Assembly (NCBI GenBank): GCA_002633005.1
Contig: NMRA01000024.1
Location: 22,735 to 86,734, forward strand
Reading direction: 5' to 3'
Length of the DNA stretch: 64,000 nucleotides
Source of the DNA: Phoronis australis
Taxonomy: Eukaryota > Phoronida > Phoronidae
Both the position numbers and the translations under genes were made by a program. The notes under the pieces were generated by a model. It did no database searches and had not been told where the DNA came from. It saw nothing but the letters and a program-made list of their open reading frames with translations. Every line of letters starts with the position of its first letter. Positions within the stretch are counted from its first letter, which is position 1. Below, piece after piece: positions 37,024 to 48,755 of the stretch.

Positions 37024-40000
37024 CTGTGCATGGATAACCAATTCCGTTACACCAAACTGATACTCACAATAACAATAAGGCTGGCTACTAGGTGGCGTGG
37101 CAAGTTCCACCGTAACGTATCACCGATTTCCTTCAGAAATAAAGGCCAAAAATTGTCTTATTTCAATTTTGAAAGTCTTCCGGCAACGTTCGGAAAGTCC
37201 GCAATTTTTAGAAAGCTTGTCCCGAACGTGCAATTTTGCCAAGTACCATGACTCCATGAAATGCAGAGAAGCAAACAGAGAAGTACAAATGCGAGACCAG
37301 GGTTCAGCTCCGCAAAACCGTAAGACATTAGCTTGCAATCATGATAAATCTTTCCTCTTGGAACATTAACATTAAATTCCAAACCATAAATTAAGGTTAC
37401 ATGTACCCCTAATTAAATGTTTTTATTCTTCTTCAAAAAACTAACTTAAAGTAACTAGCGACTGTCAACTCGTAAAAGTGTAAATTTTCTGAAACTGGGA
37501 ATCGAGACAAATTTAATAGTGTCATTCACACCTCTGCACTGAAGTCACTTCATGACGTGAACACATACACTAAAACAAGAAACTGTAGGAACACCACATT
37601 TATCCACCTTCACTCTTATCAGGCTTCTATTGCGAGTCAGCATGCGTGAATAATTGGCTGATAAGCCACCTCTGGAACTACTTTTGGCTGAACGGATGAC
37701 CAGGCCATAAAATGATAATTAGCCAAGACCAGTTACTATAATGCAACAAAGAATAATATCTTGCATCACCTAGCCTTGGTGGAAAGCTGTATACTGTATT
37801 GGCTCAAACGCTTAGAAAAATTCATTTCACGGGGAGGGGACGCTTATTGTAGTGAGCCTACGGCAGTTGAAACCCGGTTTCCCAAACGGGTAAAATCGGA
37901 AGCTAGGATTCATCAAATTTACGCTCTGTGATGTAGTTGTAGCCTATGACAGCCTTTCTACAAAATTGTGGTGCATTGCTATCAACTTCCGTTGTTAAAT
38001 TACAATAATTTTTCAAAAAATTGTGCTCATCACAGGACCAAAACTTGCCGACTGATGAAAAAAAATATAGTTTCGACTCAACAAATTACCTGAAATCTTC
38101 CTTATGTTTTACAATTTTTAAAGTTGATGTGGAGTCCATATTAATTGCGATTTAGTTCAAATCTGCGCTACAACGTACGACACAACACGAGAAAAATCTC
38201 TGGATGAACACACATGTTGTTGTCACGTGACGTTTGTTTTGAAGTTCGTCTGCGTATGAGAGTGAGTGAGCGTGCGTGTGCGGGTCATCGACGATAGACT
38301 CTTTTGTTACAAAAGGCGGAGGATTATGCAGGAAAATGGCGTTTACTAGATTGTTTTTCACTTAAACGGCTGTAACGTGCAAGGTGAGTGCTGGTTAACT
38401 CACAGATTTTGTGTGAACAGGCCGACTGTCGTTAGCTCTGCCGTGGAGTATTAATAGTCCAACTTCCAAGGCTCGATCTACATGTTGGGGACGAAATGAA
38501 CTACCCGGGCTGTGTGAAATTTCTGGGTCTAACCTAGACACTGACGCAGTGGTCAGTCAGATCGCTGTATCAAGACTATAGTCAAAATCCAAATTCGTTT
38601 TATCGTGTCCCTGTCAATAATAACGGCATGTTAAAGCCTTCTTAATTTTCATACTTCAGGAACATTACAATCACGTGTTTTGTACACATACGCGCACGCC
38701 GCAGATCACATCTCGGAAATTGCCGATTTGACGGATGACAATGAATGAACACAATGAAATTAACAACGTCGTTTTACAGCTTGTAAGATTCATAATAAAC
38801 GTATTTTGAATATTGCAATGCATGTGTTCCAAAATCTAAATAACTTGGGTCCTATATTTTTGTATTAGTGCACGCCGAATGGAAATATAAATGTGAGTGT
38901 TGCCGTTTTCAAAATCTCTTATCCTGGGCCGATTTGAAAAATTCAAAGTTGTACTCATATTTGTTTTCGCTCCTCTTTTCAAATATTACAGTAAAAACTA
39001 TGTAAACTCTCTCCATAAAAAGTACAGTCTGCTAGCTGGATTATAATCAGCTGATCATATCCGCATGAGCGAAGCCAATTTCCTCGCTCGTGACTCGATG
39101 ACTAGAACAGCTTGGCGGCATCCCTTTGATCGTGAGCCGAGCGCGACTCAGCCAAGGTGGATAAATACGGTCTAGTTCAATTTTCCATACCCCACCGTTT
39201 ACCTTAACCACTGGGGTTAGAACCAATTTTATTTAGTGGGAATGTTCATAGCATGGCAAAGTAGTTCGAATGGATGAAAAACCGGCAGGACAGCATCACG
39301 TCACTAATAGAAGCCTAACTGCCAAATCATATGAAAATCCGTTGAGGCCTTCAAAGATAAGGAGGCAAGCATAAAAAGCTAAAACTGCAGCCACTAAAGG
39401 CACGCCACTAAGGGCACGCCACTAGTCAGAGAGGTCCGAACTTCGTTGTCATTTGTCGTCAATTTTATAGGAACACATCTAGAAAATCCCATCAAGATCT
39501 TTGAGGGGTTTAAGAGATGCAGACGCCAGCACTGGATGCCTGGACAGAGCTGACAGCAATATCCAGTGATGTCGAAGCAAATTTACTGATCAACCACTTT
39601 CAAGTCTCCACCTAGACGTATTCTTTGTTTAGGTTCTAGAACTGAACATGGTAATTTTGCAGCCTTCACAGGAAAAAAAACATCTTCAGCAACCATAAGA
39701 CATTCCAAATTGTATGTAGCTGTTAATACTATGACATTCTCCCTGTTCTCTAAGTGAAGAGGAGAAAATATGTTATCACAGAATTGTGTTACGGTATTAA
39801 CTTTTCACTGCCTACTTTCAGTGCACAAGAGACAGCGAAGGACCTGATACACCATTTTCCCAGTGAACTGTCAACGCCATACAGTTCATTTTCCCATGTG
39901 TGTGCACTTTCTAAAACAAAATTAAAAATGATAAACTGTAAAGCAGTGCGTGCAAAAAGTTTCCTGTAATATGAGAACAAAACTAATGCATGGGTAGAAG

Positions 40001-41240
40001 CTAATTGGATCATGGATGGAAAAGGTGGATCCCATATGGCATTTTCGTCAAATGAAAACACAAGGATCAGACAACCGTCTGGAAACTGCATGGTCATTGA
40101 GTTTCTGATATGCTATTCTGAAGGCTTACAATCTGCAGATTGAACTACAATGCCCATTATTGGCTGAGGATATTGAGCTTGACATTGAAAAATGTCTGCC
40201 TCCAGAACTTAACCGAATTTCTTAGTGTGCTGATGACTAGGAAAAGGCGTGTCAGCTGAAGTGAAAATTTCAAGTGATTGCTTTGCTGTATGTAAAGTCA
40301 TCATAAATGAAAAGCCGAAATTACCGAAGTGAGCTATAGCTCCCGATGACACTGGCATTTTTGATATTCTGCTGAATTATACCTATACATTTGTCACGTC
40401 AATAAATTTGATTACAAAGCTGTACACAGAGTGCGGAAAGCAACAAAGTCCTTAGGGAAAGGATGATTATGAATATCTACATGTGTCCTATAAATACACA
40501 AGAGAAGTTTGCACCAGTGAGTTTAAAAGTAATGGAATCTTGGCATTGACAGCGGTGAGAGTTATCACTGTTTGAAAGAGTTCATCTGCCTCATGTGCGG
40601 TAAAGGTCGAAGCCTGGGTACAACATGAGGAACCCTGTCCAGCTGAAAATTGACCGTCAGACGGCTCTCGTCCGACGGTTGGAGTTTGCTAATGCGAACA
40701 CAATAGCCCATTCAATTCAGGCCAGCTGCTTGGGCTGCTTGGTCACGTACGTAATCTCTTAATGACACCTCATTATGTCATAAAACTACGTGCCTGTCCA
40801 CTGTTAGCAAAAAAACGGTTATCTTAAAACCATACCTATCTGACCGGATTTCTCGCGCAAAACTAAGCAGTTTAGAACTTCGAAATTTCTTTCTAGGCCA
40901 GAAAATAAAGTTTTTATTAATATTAAAATGTACCGCGTTTTGTGAGAGCAGAGCGTAGGAATTTACAAAGGTCATTGTGATTAGTCTACATGCCACAACT
41001 TTTATTTCTATCTAAAAGATCAAATATTCCATAATAAATTTGTTTCAATAAAAACTAAGATGTAAATTACTTCTATGAATACAAGATGTTACTCAATAAG
41101 AGAAATAAATTGTTAAAATTGTAATGGCAATTGAGAACTCGTTTTTGTGCGTAGGTGTACACTCGTCATTTTCCGAAGTAAACATCTCCACGTGGTTCAG
41201 TTGCGGGTTCCATGTGTTGTGAGTAGGTAGTGAATATCCT
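37024..41240. other. Intron or intergenic region with nested repeats
   Basis: It contains a GC-rich-terminus transposon fragment (37790-38285) directly followed by an inverted fragment of the 'acacgggtg' family (38290-38530), and tandem-array monomers (39250-39560). No exon of the EB1 gene was recognised. Some broken reading frames at 39.7-40.7 kb look vaguely coding but cannot be assigned. Confidence 0.5.
37790..38530. repeat. Composite of two transposon fragments
   Basis: The first part parallels 16440-16960 (aaacccggt..ccaaacggg, cgctctgtgatgtag, cgtcacgtgacgtttgttttgaag). From 38290 the sequence switches to the reverse of the 25.77-25.93 kb segment (ttgttacaaaagg, actacccgggctgtgtgaaatttc). 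The junction suggests insertion or recombination between families. Confidence 0.6.
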
Positions 41241-41433
41241 ATGGCGGATTTTTTCAAAGTAGGCGAAAAGTGCCAAGCTGTAGATGAGTGTGGTCACTGG
41301 GCAGACGCCGTGGTTGAGCGTGTAAGCTCAGATATCTGTTTTGTTAAGTTTCCTGGCTGGCCTGGACGTGAAAGAGAGGTGGACGCCAGTGAAATTCGGC
41401 ATCGTCTACTACCCAAAGCGCAAGCTGTTAGAG
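41241..41433 (+). CDS. Exon 1 of the Tudor/peptidase/BRCT locus
   Basis: The ATG at 41241 opens a clean frame starting MADFFKVGEKCQAVDECGHW, then ADAVVERVSSDICFVKFPGW, ending LLPKAQAVR. The exon ends at a consensus donor (AGAG|gtaagt), phase 1. The pattern of a Gly-Glu-x-Cys entry, an aromatic WADAVV strand, CFVKFPGW and a closing acidic strand (VDASEIR) is that of a Tudor-like or Agenet-like five-stranded barrel, a family that reads methylated histones or arginines. This is a fold-level guess. Confidence 0.65.
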
Positions 41434-41909
41434 GTAAGTACGAGGCTTACTCTAGTAGACAGGAGCAGAATAAAATCAGAATAGTGTGCATTTTAATATA
41501 TTATTGTTGCGAGTTTAGTCTACTGTTCTTGTTATGAATGTTACGAGTGGAAAATTCCCTGTTCATGTTCATGGCATGTTGGCAAAGTGCTTCTCGCAAT
41601 CCCGCTCCTAGTAGGCCTAATGTTTTTGAGAGTTCCATTTAATCTGAAATGTAGGGGCTTAACGTTCATTCACGCTGGGGTTGAGTTGCACTTGCAAATG
41701 GGGTTTCAGTAGAGGGAAAATTAGAGTGTTAAACGGAAGGATTTTCGGATATTTCAATAAGTGGTGAAACCATTAAAAATATACAATAACTGCTTTTAAA
41801 CGATCACCAACAAATTTGGAGTAGAACATCTTGAGAAACCTTGGTTCTACACTCGTATATACTAGGATATTAACAGATTTGCAATTGCTGAGAAACTGTT
41901 GTTTGTTAA

Positions 41910-41931
41910 GATTTGATCACGTGATCAAATC
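41910..41931. repeat. Perfect 22-bp palindrome with a central CACGTG
   Basis: gatttgatcacgtgatcaaatc is its own reverse complement, centred on an E-box, in the first intron of the Tudor/peptidase/BRCT locus. It may be chance or a bHLH/bZIP site. Confidence 0.6.
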
Positions 41932-42401
41932 CTGCCATCTTGATTGGATACTGCAAAAGTATAGTGCTCCCTATTAACTTGCTTATTTACACCTAAACTC
42001 ATTTTGTGGTAGTGCTGAGTCTTTCAGGTCTCGACATTACGTTTTGTATAATTGTCCAATCTGACAAATTAAAATAAAATTTACTTGTCCCGAACTATTG
42101 CTAAAGTGGCCACGGTCATTCTGAAGGCATTTGTTCTCCATCTATTATATTGATGGAGGATTTCACTTTTTTTCATTTCATCTGTTTTGCTTAATTTTTT
42201 CAGTTCTGTTATTAGGTTATTAGGCTTTGTAGCATTTGAGCTACTATAAAACCATACACAAACAGATAATTTTTCGGCATGTTGGCAGCAAGAGGATCAG
42301 TGGTGGATCTGCATTGCAGTCTGCAATATCATAATAGGTGCCAACATTTTGTCTCGTAGAGCTGAATGGGGGAGGTCAGGAGGAGTGTTTCCCCCCTTTC
42401 T

Positions 42402-43439
42402 CACGGGTGACAAACAACATGACTGCCGGTCCTCTAAACAAGATCTACGGGTATTAAATGGGACCGGCCCACCAGAAAATGGGACCGCCGTGGACTGACC
42501 TTGACCGTTGGGGATTGAAACTGTAATGACAAACAGGCTCAGATTTTTTACCGTTAGGCCTACACAGATCATACAATGGGGCTATATACGTATGCATATG
42601 TAGGTCTTGTGCCGATTAGTCCACCGAAATCTTTTGTGTGCTACAGGACACTTCGCTTTGTAATACGTGGCGCTTTTGAGTTCAACTTCACCAGGCTCTG
42701 CTACTTATAAACAGTCGAAAGGTCAAAATTTAATAAATTTAACCACAATCCAACCACGTATGTCTTTGAGCTAAATAATTATAACTTTATCCTCTGCATA
42801 AGTTTTAGAACAAAATGAAAATCATTTTCTCCAATTTGACGTCTTAGTCAAGTAAAAAAATGTTCTGCTTCCCGAGTGAAGCATCGTCATAACTAGCCTT
42901 TGCGCGGCAAAGCTTTATACTGAATATACAGCTTTGCGCCGATGTGGGTAAAAAAATACATGTTAGGTCTTCACCCGGTGAATTAGTGTTATTAACAACA
43001 CTCTTCCTTGAGTAAACTAAATTATTTATCAGCGCTCGAAAAAACTTGTTATTCTGTCGTTATTCTGCTGCTAAAATTGAAATGCGTACCTTTAGGTTGG
43101 CTCACATTGGCCGGTTCCTTTTTTGTGAGCTCTATGTGTTGACGTAAGTTTCACGACGAGGTGACGAGCAGAACTACCCGGGCTGTGGGGAATTTCGGCG
43201 ATGTAACATAGCTCAATAATGCAGTTCTGCCAAGCTTTATTTTGGCGATTGACGTAACCGCTCAGCTAGCTGTGTCCGCAGTATCATACAAAGGCCTTGA
43301 TAACTACATTATTGTTCAGTCCCCGGCGGTCCCGTTTTTGTGGTGGGGCGGTCATGTTTTTTGTTGCATCAGTCCTGTTTTAGGTGATTCGGTCTGATTT
43401 AGAGGAATGGCACGCAGTCATGTTGTTTCTTACCCGTGC
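42402..43439 (-). mobile_element. 'acacgggtg' transposon, shorter inverted copy, in intron 1
   Basis: Termini tcacgggtgacaaacaacat and (opposite strand) cacgggtaagaaacaacatg, with the same gaccg-rich subterminal blocks, and the interior of the 25.5 kb element in reverse orientation (tatacagctttgcgcc hairpin near 42930). About 1.04 kb, no ORF. Confidence 0.75.
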
Positions 43440-43821
43440 TTCTGTCCATGCTTTCAACTACAATACTTTGCTAAAAGCCTGTTCACTCAAGACCAAAGTT
43501 TGAGGCATTGTTGTGAAATTCCATTCTGCACTGGTTTATGGCCCACAGCGTTTGTGAGCGACCCTGATTCTTTTCGAAATGTTTATTTCACACTTTATAT
43601 TTTGTGCAAAAGTTAATTTTGTTTGAAACAGAGTCTTCAGTTGCCCAAAAGATCAACTTCATGTTTCTTGTTAGCATTAACCACACTCTAATCTGATTGT
43701 TTTACAAATAAAGTTATGACTGTCTGAGTGATTCACTAAGGCTCGGATCAAAGTAATTTTCTTCATTGCACAGTGGAGCTGGGTATATGTTATGAGATCT
43801 GACATATATGGCTTTTTTCAG

Positions 43822-44025
43822 TCAGTGGAGTCGTTAAAGGAACACGACAAAGAGGTCGCAAAGTGAGAGTGTCTTCCCATTGGAGGGGATTGGTAGAAGG
43901 CGACGTGGTGAACTACTCAACAGAATGTGGAGTCCAAACAGGGATTGTAAAATATGTAGATGTATTTAAGCAAGAAGTCACAACAGAAGACTTAACAGTG
44001 GTGCAATGTGATGACATAATGCCAG
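43822..44025 (+). CDS. Exon 2 of the Tudor/peptidase/BRCT locus
   Basis: A 204-nt phase 1-1 exon (acceptor gcttttttcag, donor gtacaa). It begins SGVVKGTRQRGRKVRVSSHW, with a basic patch, then RGLVEGDVVNYSTECGVQTG followed by an IVKYVDV strand, and ends VVQCDDIMP. The V(E)GDVV...GI V strand order suggests a second Tudor- or SH3-like barrel. It is in frame with exon 1. Confidence 0.62.
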
Positions 44026-44592
44026 GTACAAACATCAGTCCAAAGTTCTTGTATTGGCTTGTTGTCATCCCCTTTTATATCATGCCTCATTTTGAGACCC
44101 AGTTTGATGCGTGTTGTTGAGTGAGGAAATTACATGTTCAGTAAAATGTTGGCATGGTGCATAGCATTATTCCTGCCAGTTGCTGTAGTGTTTCGCTATT
44201 TGATTGGTGCTAATTTGAGCAGCGTGATGGAGTAGTGGCATGTGAACATTTTCTGGATAATCAGTACTATCTGTTGTAGTTGCACTTTGTTGTTGTAGCT
44301 TTTTTAAATGAAAGCTGTTTTCATTCATTTACTTGAAGTTTAAGTCCAGACACGGATGACTCCAAGGTGTGGTTAAATTGTATAAGACTTAGTGTTCACC
44401 AAGACTACTTTAAATATTACACAGTTGCAACGCCAGTGAAAAACTCAAACATGGCGTCATCACCAATGTCTTAATGAACTTGCCATTTGCCACATTCGTG
44501 TGTGACCAACATCTTAGGGGTTTTTTGTTTGCGAAGTACACAAGCTTTATTGCTAAACACAGTTTTTGCATCTGTACTTTATACTTACATAG

Positions 44593-44693
44593 ATCAAGAT
44601 GCTCCTGTGCCTGAACCACAAACCAAGAAAAAACAGCGGACTATGCTGCCAAAGGCTCATCTGGAGCAGTCTACGCAAACTGAAGGCATTGAG
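44593..44693 (+). CDS. Exon 3, short basic linker
   Basis: A 101-nt exon (acceptor ttatacttacatag, donor GAG|gtaatg; phase 1 to 0) reading DQDAPVPEPQTKKKQRTMLP, then KAHLEQSTQTEGIE. The KKKQR run is a possible nuclear localisation signal. Low complexity, no domain. Confidence 0.55.
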
Positions 44694-45212
44694 GTAATGG
44701 GTCTTTCAGCTCCGTTTACAATTAGAACTATACGTAAGTCTTCATATTAGGGATTTGGAGTCGTAAACCGTTATAGTAGAAAACTTTACATTATGCTTCT
44801 CATGATTTAGTTCGGAATGCACCATTGATTTGGTTTTTATAATAAGTGAAATGCGAGAAACGCATAGTTAAACACTAGCAAAACCTAAAGTATGCAAACA
44901 GTGCAACAATTTCCTGCCAATGCATGAACAGCAGACACAATTTGATGACCAATAGGTCTTGAAAATTAACAGACAGGTTTCAGGCTGTTTGGGTCTGTTG
45001 ACCCATAGACATATTTTTCTTAAATGAACCCTTTAGTAAGACTTAACTACTGAAAAAACTATGGGTGAAATTTTAATTTAGTACATTAAACAGGGCAGAC
45101 ATGCGTTTTCTGGAATATTGCCTACTGTTTGGGTAGAACTTATGAATTGTTACTGTTCAAAGCATGTTAATATTTCGTGCTGTAATCTAGCAATATGTTA
45201 TTCTTGTTGTAG

Positions 45213-45293
45213 GACCACGGGACTGCATGTGGTGCTGGAAGAGCTGTCTCAACATTTATTGCCCAAGGTGTTACTGTTGGGTCAGTTATGAAA
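45213..45293 (+). CDS. Exon 4, last exon before the sequence gap
   Basis: An 81-nt phase 0-0 exon (acceptor ttcttgttgtag, consensus donor gtaagt) encoding DHGTACGAGRAVSTFIAQGV then TVGSVMK. It is open and splices in phase to exon 3. The continuation falls in the run of N. Confidence 0.52.
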
Positions 45294-45350
45294 GTAAGTG
45301 AATATGGTAGTGTTTTCTGCTCTAAAAGTTTTAAATTTCGTGGAACAGAA

Positions 45351-46040
45351 NNNNNNNNNNNNNNNNNNNNNNNNNNNNNNNNNNNNNNNNNNNNNNNNNN
45401 NNNNNNNNNNNNNNNNNNNNNNNNNNNNNNNNNNNNNNNNNNNNNNNNNNNNNNNNNNNNNNNNNNNNNNNNNNNNNNNNNNNNNNNNNNNNNNNNNNNN
45501 NNNNNNNNNNNNNNNNNNNNNNNNNNNNNNNNNNNNNNNNNNNNNNNNNNNNNNNNNNNNNNNNNNNNNNNNNNNNNNNNNNNNNNNNNNNNNNNNNNNN
45601 NNNNNNNNNNNNNNNNNNNNNNNNNNNNNNNNNNNNNNNNNNNNNNNNNNNNNNNNNNNNNNNNNNNNNNNNNNNNNNNNNNNNNNNNNNNNNNNNNNNN
45701 NNNNNNNNNNNNNNNNNNNNNNNNNNNNNNNNNNNNNNNNNNNNNNNNNNNNNNNNNNNNNNNNNNNNNNNNNNNNNNNNNNNNNNNNNNNNNNNNNNNN
45801 NNNNNNNNNNNNNNNNNNNNNNNNNNNNNNNNNNNNNNNNNNNNNNNNNNNNNNNNNNNNNNNNNNNNNNNNNNNNNNNNNNNNNNNNNNNNNNNNNNNN
45901 NNNNNNNNNNNNNNNNNNNNNNNNNNNNNNNNNNNNNNNNNNNNNNNNNNNNNNNNNNNNNNNNNNNNNNNNNNNNNNNNNNNNNNNNNNNNNNNNNNNN
46001 NNNNNNNNNNNNNNNNNNNNNNNNNNNNNNNNNNNNNNNN
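45351..46040. other. Assembly gap (690 N)
   Basis: Unknown sequence. The open frames spanning it are artefacts of N. Its true length is not known. Confidence 1.
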
Positions 46041-46485
46041 GGGGGCAGCTTCGCTATAAGGGTACAACTTACTGCTGGTTTTTCACAAGAAGGAAATGTA
46101 CCTCCACGGAAACAGTTCCAGTGTTACCATGGTAACCGATATTGCAGTGTCGGTGCCGTTTTTACTGACATTGGTCATGAACCTATCATGTGATATCAAA
46201 ATTGTTCAGAAACGATTCTGTTTGAAGCAGAAACTGGAGTAGAAAATTTGATCAAAATTGACTCGTTCCACACCAAGAAATTGCCTCATTTTGTCCCCAA
46301 GAACACTTCCCTTGTATCTCCTAAACCACCAAACTTTGTGGTGTCATACTTCACCCAATTTCTCTCATCCCTAATGTGATTTATCAGGCTAAACATGGAT
46401 CTGAATGGCTGACCCCCCACCTTGCCGCTTGTTGGCTGTACAGTGGTCGGTGGATCCGTGGACTGATACTTAATAAGAAGTAAAT
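46041..46485 (+). pseudogene. Broken coding segment after the gap
   Basis: One frame gives FQCYHGNRYCSVGAVFTDIG, a TGA, then in the same frame CSETILFEAETGVENLIKID and more. A shift then leads into NVIYQAKHGSEWLTPHLAAC and WLYSGRWIRG before a TAA. The composition looks like protein but is interrupted by at least one stop and one frameshift. I recognise no domain. Confidence 0.45.
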
Positions 46486-46560
46486 TTTGTTAAGTAGTGT
46501 GTTTTTGATGGCTTGGCCTTCTCGCCTACTTTTTAAAAATCTGCCATTTTTTATGAACCT

Positions 46561-47763
46561 ATGACTGCTACAAATCTTCCTTTTTTAAGGAATGGTATTT
46601 TATGCCAAGAGCATAATCATTTTTACTCTTGCGCAGTGGATGTATCTTTGGAACTATTCCATTATGCAATATATAGAGTTAGTGACATATTAGATGATAA
46701 TGGCTTTTTAAATGCCTTACAACGATGTTGCCGATCCCAAGTAATGGATTGAATTGTAATACCAGGGAAGAGGTCTGGGACTACCTCATTAGTCAATGTC
46801 CTGCTGCCTTATCCCCTATTAGGGTAGGGGTGATGCGGAACTTCTGAGTGTTTTTCAACATTTGGTGCACTCATCAAGTATGTCCATAACAAAGTTGAAT
46901 GTCGACTTCTCTTGTTCCTCTTGTGAAAGCTCTACTGCTAGATCTTTTTGTCTGCCGGGCTATCACTATTTTGAGCAGTCATTAGGGGAGAAGTTGATGG
47001 CAGTGTTGTGGGGGTTTTGGATAAAATAATCAATAGATTCAAGGTAAAGAGTGTGCTGCAGACATGCCCCAACTGTTCAACCACTCTTACTGTTAGTCAC
47101 TGTGCCTTTGACATGGCTGACTTTTTGATGTGTGAGCTTGGGTTGGATTTCAACCAACGGAATATGAATGTCCCCAACCCAAAGGTATCAGAACATATAA
47201 TAATTAATGGCCAGCAGTATGTGTTGAGTGGTGCTGTGCAGATGGTTCCTGGTCATTTTGTTGTCATTTGTCGTGTGGGAGATGCAGGTTATGCAGTCAT
47301 AGATGACTGTAAAAGTCATGCATACCTGTACCCCACATTTGCCTCGGCTGTGGAAGGAAATTTGTCCACATCCAATTCGGGTGTGAAGAGATTGTCGCAA
47401 ATGGACAAAGGAGTCCCATTGCTGCTTTATTCTACTGCCAAGAAGCAGCAGAGAGATATTGCATTTAGTAAGTTGAGTACTTACTCTGAGATGGTGAATA
47501 AGTCTAAAAACCCTTGCCAGGCACATAGTACAGTGTTTTCAAGCCCAATACGAAAAAAATCCAAAGTGACCTCTAGTTTAATATCCTCCCCAGGCTACAA
47601 AGTAGGGAATGTGAAAAGCAAATTAGACCAGGGAAGTACTTGGAAAAGCCCAAAGCGTAAAGTTGTCCGTAAAACAAATGTAGCCGAATCTAGTGTAAAT
47701 GTGATTAGAACCACGAATAGATTTACTCCTCTTGATTCAGATTCTCATGACAACACCTGTTAG
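46561..47763 (+). pseudogene. USP/C19-like cysteine peptidase segment, frameshifted
   Basis: The N-terminal piece (46561-46752) contains NHFYSCAVDVSLELF, a plausible catalytic-Cys helix (TGC at 46630-46632). Pieces in other frames follow, with EEVWDYLISQCPA, FSCSSCESS and YHYFEQSLGEK. The frame then settles from about 47000: VKSVLQTCPNCSTTL (zinc-finger-like), INGQQYVLSGAVQMVPGHFV (His codon 47254-47256) and YAVIDDCKSH (Asp 47302-47307), then GVPLLLYS. The order Cys, zinc CxxC, GHFV, DD, LLYS is that of ubiquitin-specific proteases, which remove ubiquitin from proteins. At least two frameshifts around 46750-46995 make this copy inactive. The segment ends at an in-frame TAG (47761-47763). Confidence 0.62.
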
Positions 47764-48755
47764 TCTTCCTGTGAGTCTTCTCAGGTTCCAAGACACAACA
47801 CCTCAAAGGTGAAGGTTCCCGAGAAAAAATCAAAACAAACATGTTCGAAAAAACTGTTCAAGTGTGGCCCATCAAATTTGGAAACTGCTGATATGCCGCA
47901 TGCTGACGAAAGTAATTCTAAAATGGACAAACCAAACTTGAATCTGAATCAAAACTTGGTCACAAAGCAATACTTAGATACAAAACAGTTGGCACTTCGA
48001 CAGATTCTGTGGAATAACGAACAATTGACTTGCATAGTTTGTCTGCAACAAAGCAAGTTGTAATTGTTCCACTGTCTTTGTTTCCTGCGTGCAAATCGCA
48101 TGTGGCAAATAAAGGTTGGTCTGGGATTGTGGGTTTCTTCACCAAAAATGGATTTGTTATGAATGAAATTCTGTTGCGATACAATAACGCTCAGGTGTCA
48201 CATTTGTCATTTCGAGCATTCATAGCTTTAGCAGAGCATGGTAGAATTGGTTCTAAAGACAGTAGAGGGAAACTGAAACAGGAATTACTTGGAGTGGTGG
48301 AAGCCATTTCTGTAGGCAACTTTCGCCCAAGCACTGCAACGAATGCAGCAACTAATCAGAAATATTTGACTAAGAAAAGAAAAATTACAAACGTAATCAA
48401 CACTGAATTTCAGAGTGATGTTGATTTGTTTCTGGATGCATTTTCTCAGCTTGTTGGGCAGTGTAGTCTAGAGGATAAAGAGGAAGACCCCGATGAAAAA
48501 TCAGTCAGTCTTGGCAAGCGTGACCTTGTGAAATTGTTTCAAATGGTTAGTAAGGCATCATCAAGAGAAAAAGTGTTGATCGGTACCATTACAGATTTTT
48601 GGAAGTCAAAACATCCCTTTTCAGTTCATGACTTGATTCATATGGAAGAAAATATGAGTGGTCTTAGGCTCACAAAGGCTTTCAGAACAAAATTCAAGGG
48701 TTTAATGCCATCTAAAAAAGAAGAAGAAACTGCCAAACACATGTATCGAGACTAG
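47764..48755 (+). pseudogene. Charged linker and alpha-helical region of the same locus
   Basis: Past the TAG the same frame continues with SSCESSQVPRHNTSKVKVPE and a Lys/Asn-rich stretch to about 48040, where a one-step frameshift moves to the frame that runs to a TAG at 48753-48755. That frame contains SGIVGFFTKNGFVMNEILLR and a predicted helical segment with acidic LEDKEEDPDEKS. I do not recognise a named domain. The long open stretches on either side of each stop argue that the damage is recent. Confidence 0.55.

Noticed and set aside
45282-46193. Long ORFs across the gap
   Set aside because: They consist almost entirely of N translated as X.
47764-47790. Short intron that would remove the TAG at 47761
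   Set aside because: The only flanking GT...AG pair would be under 30 nt, far below a functional intron size.
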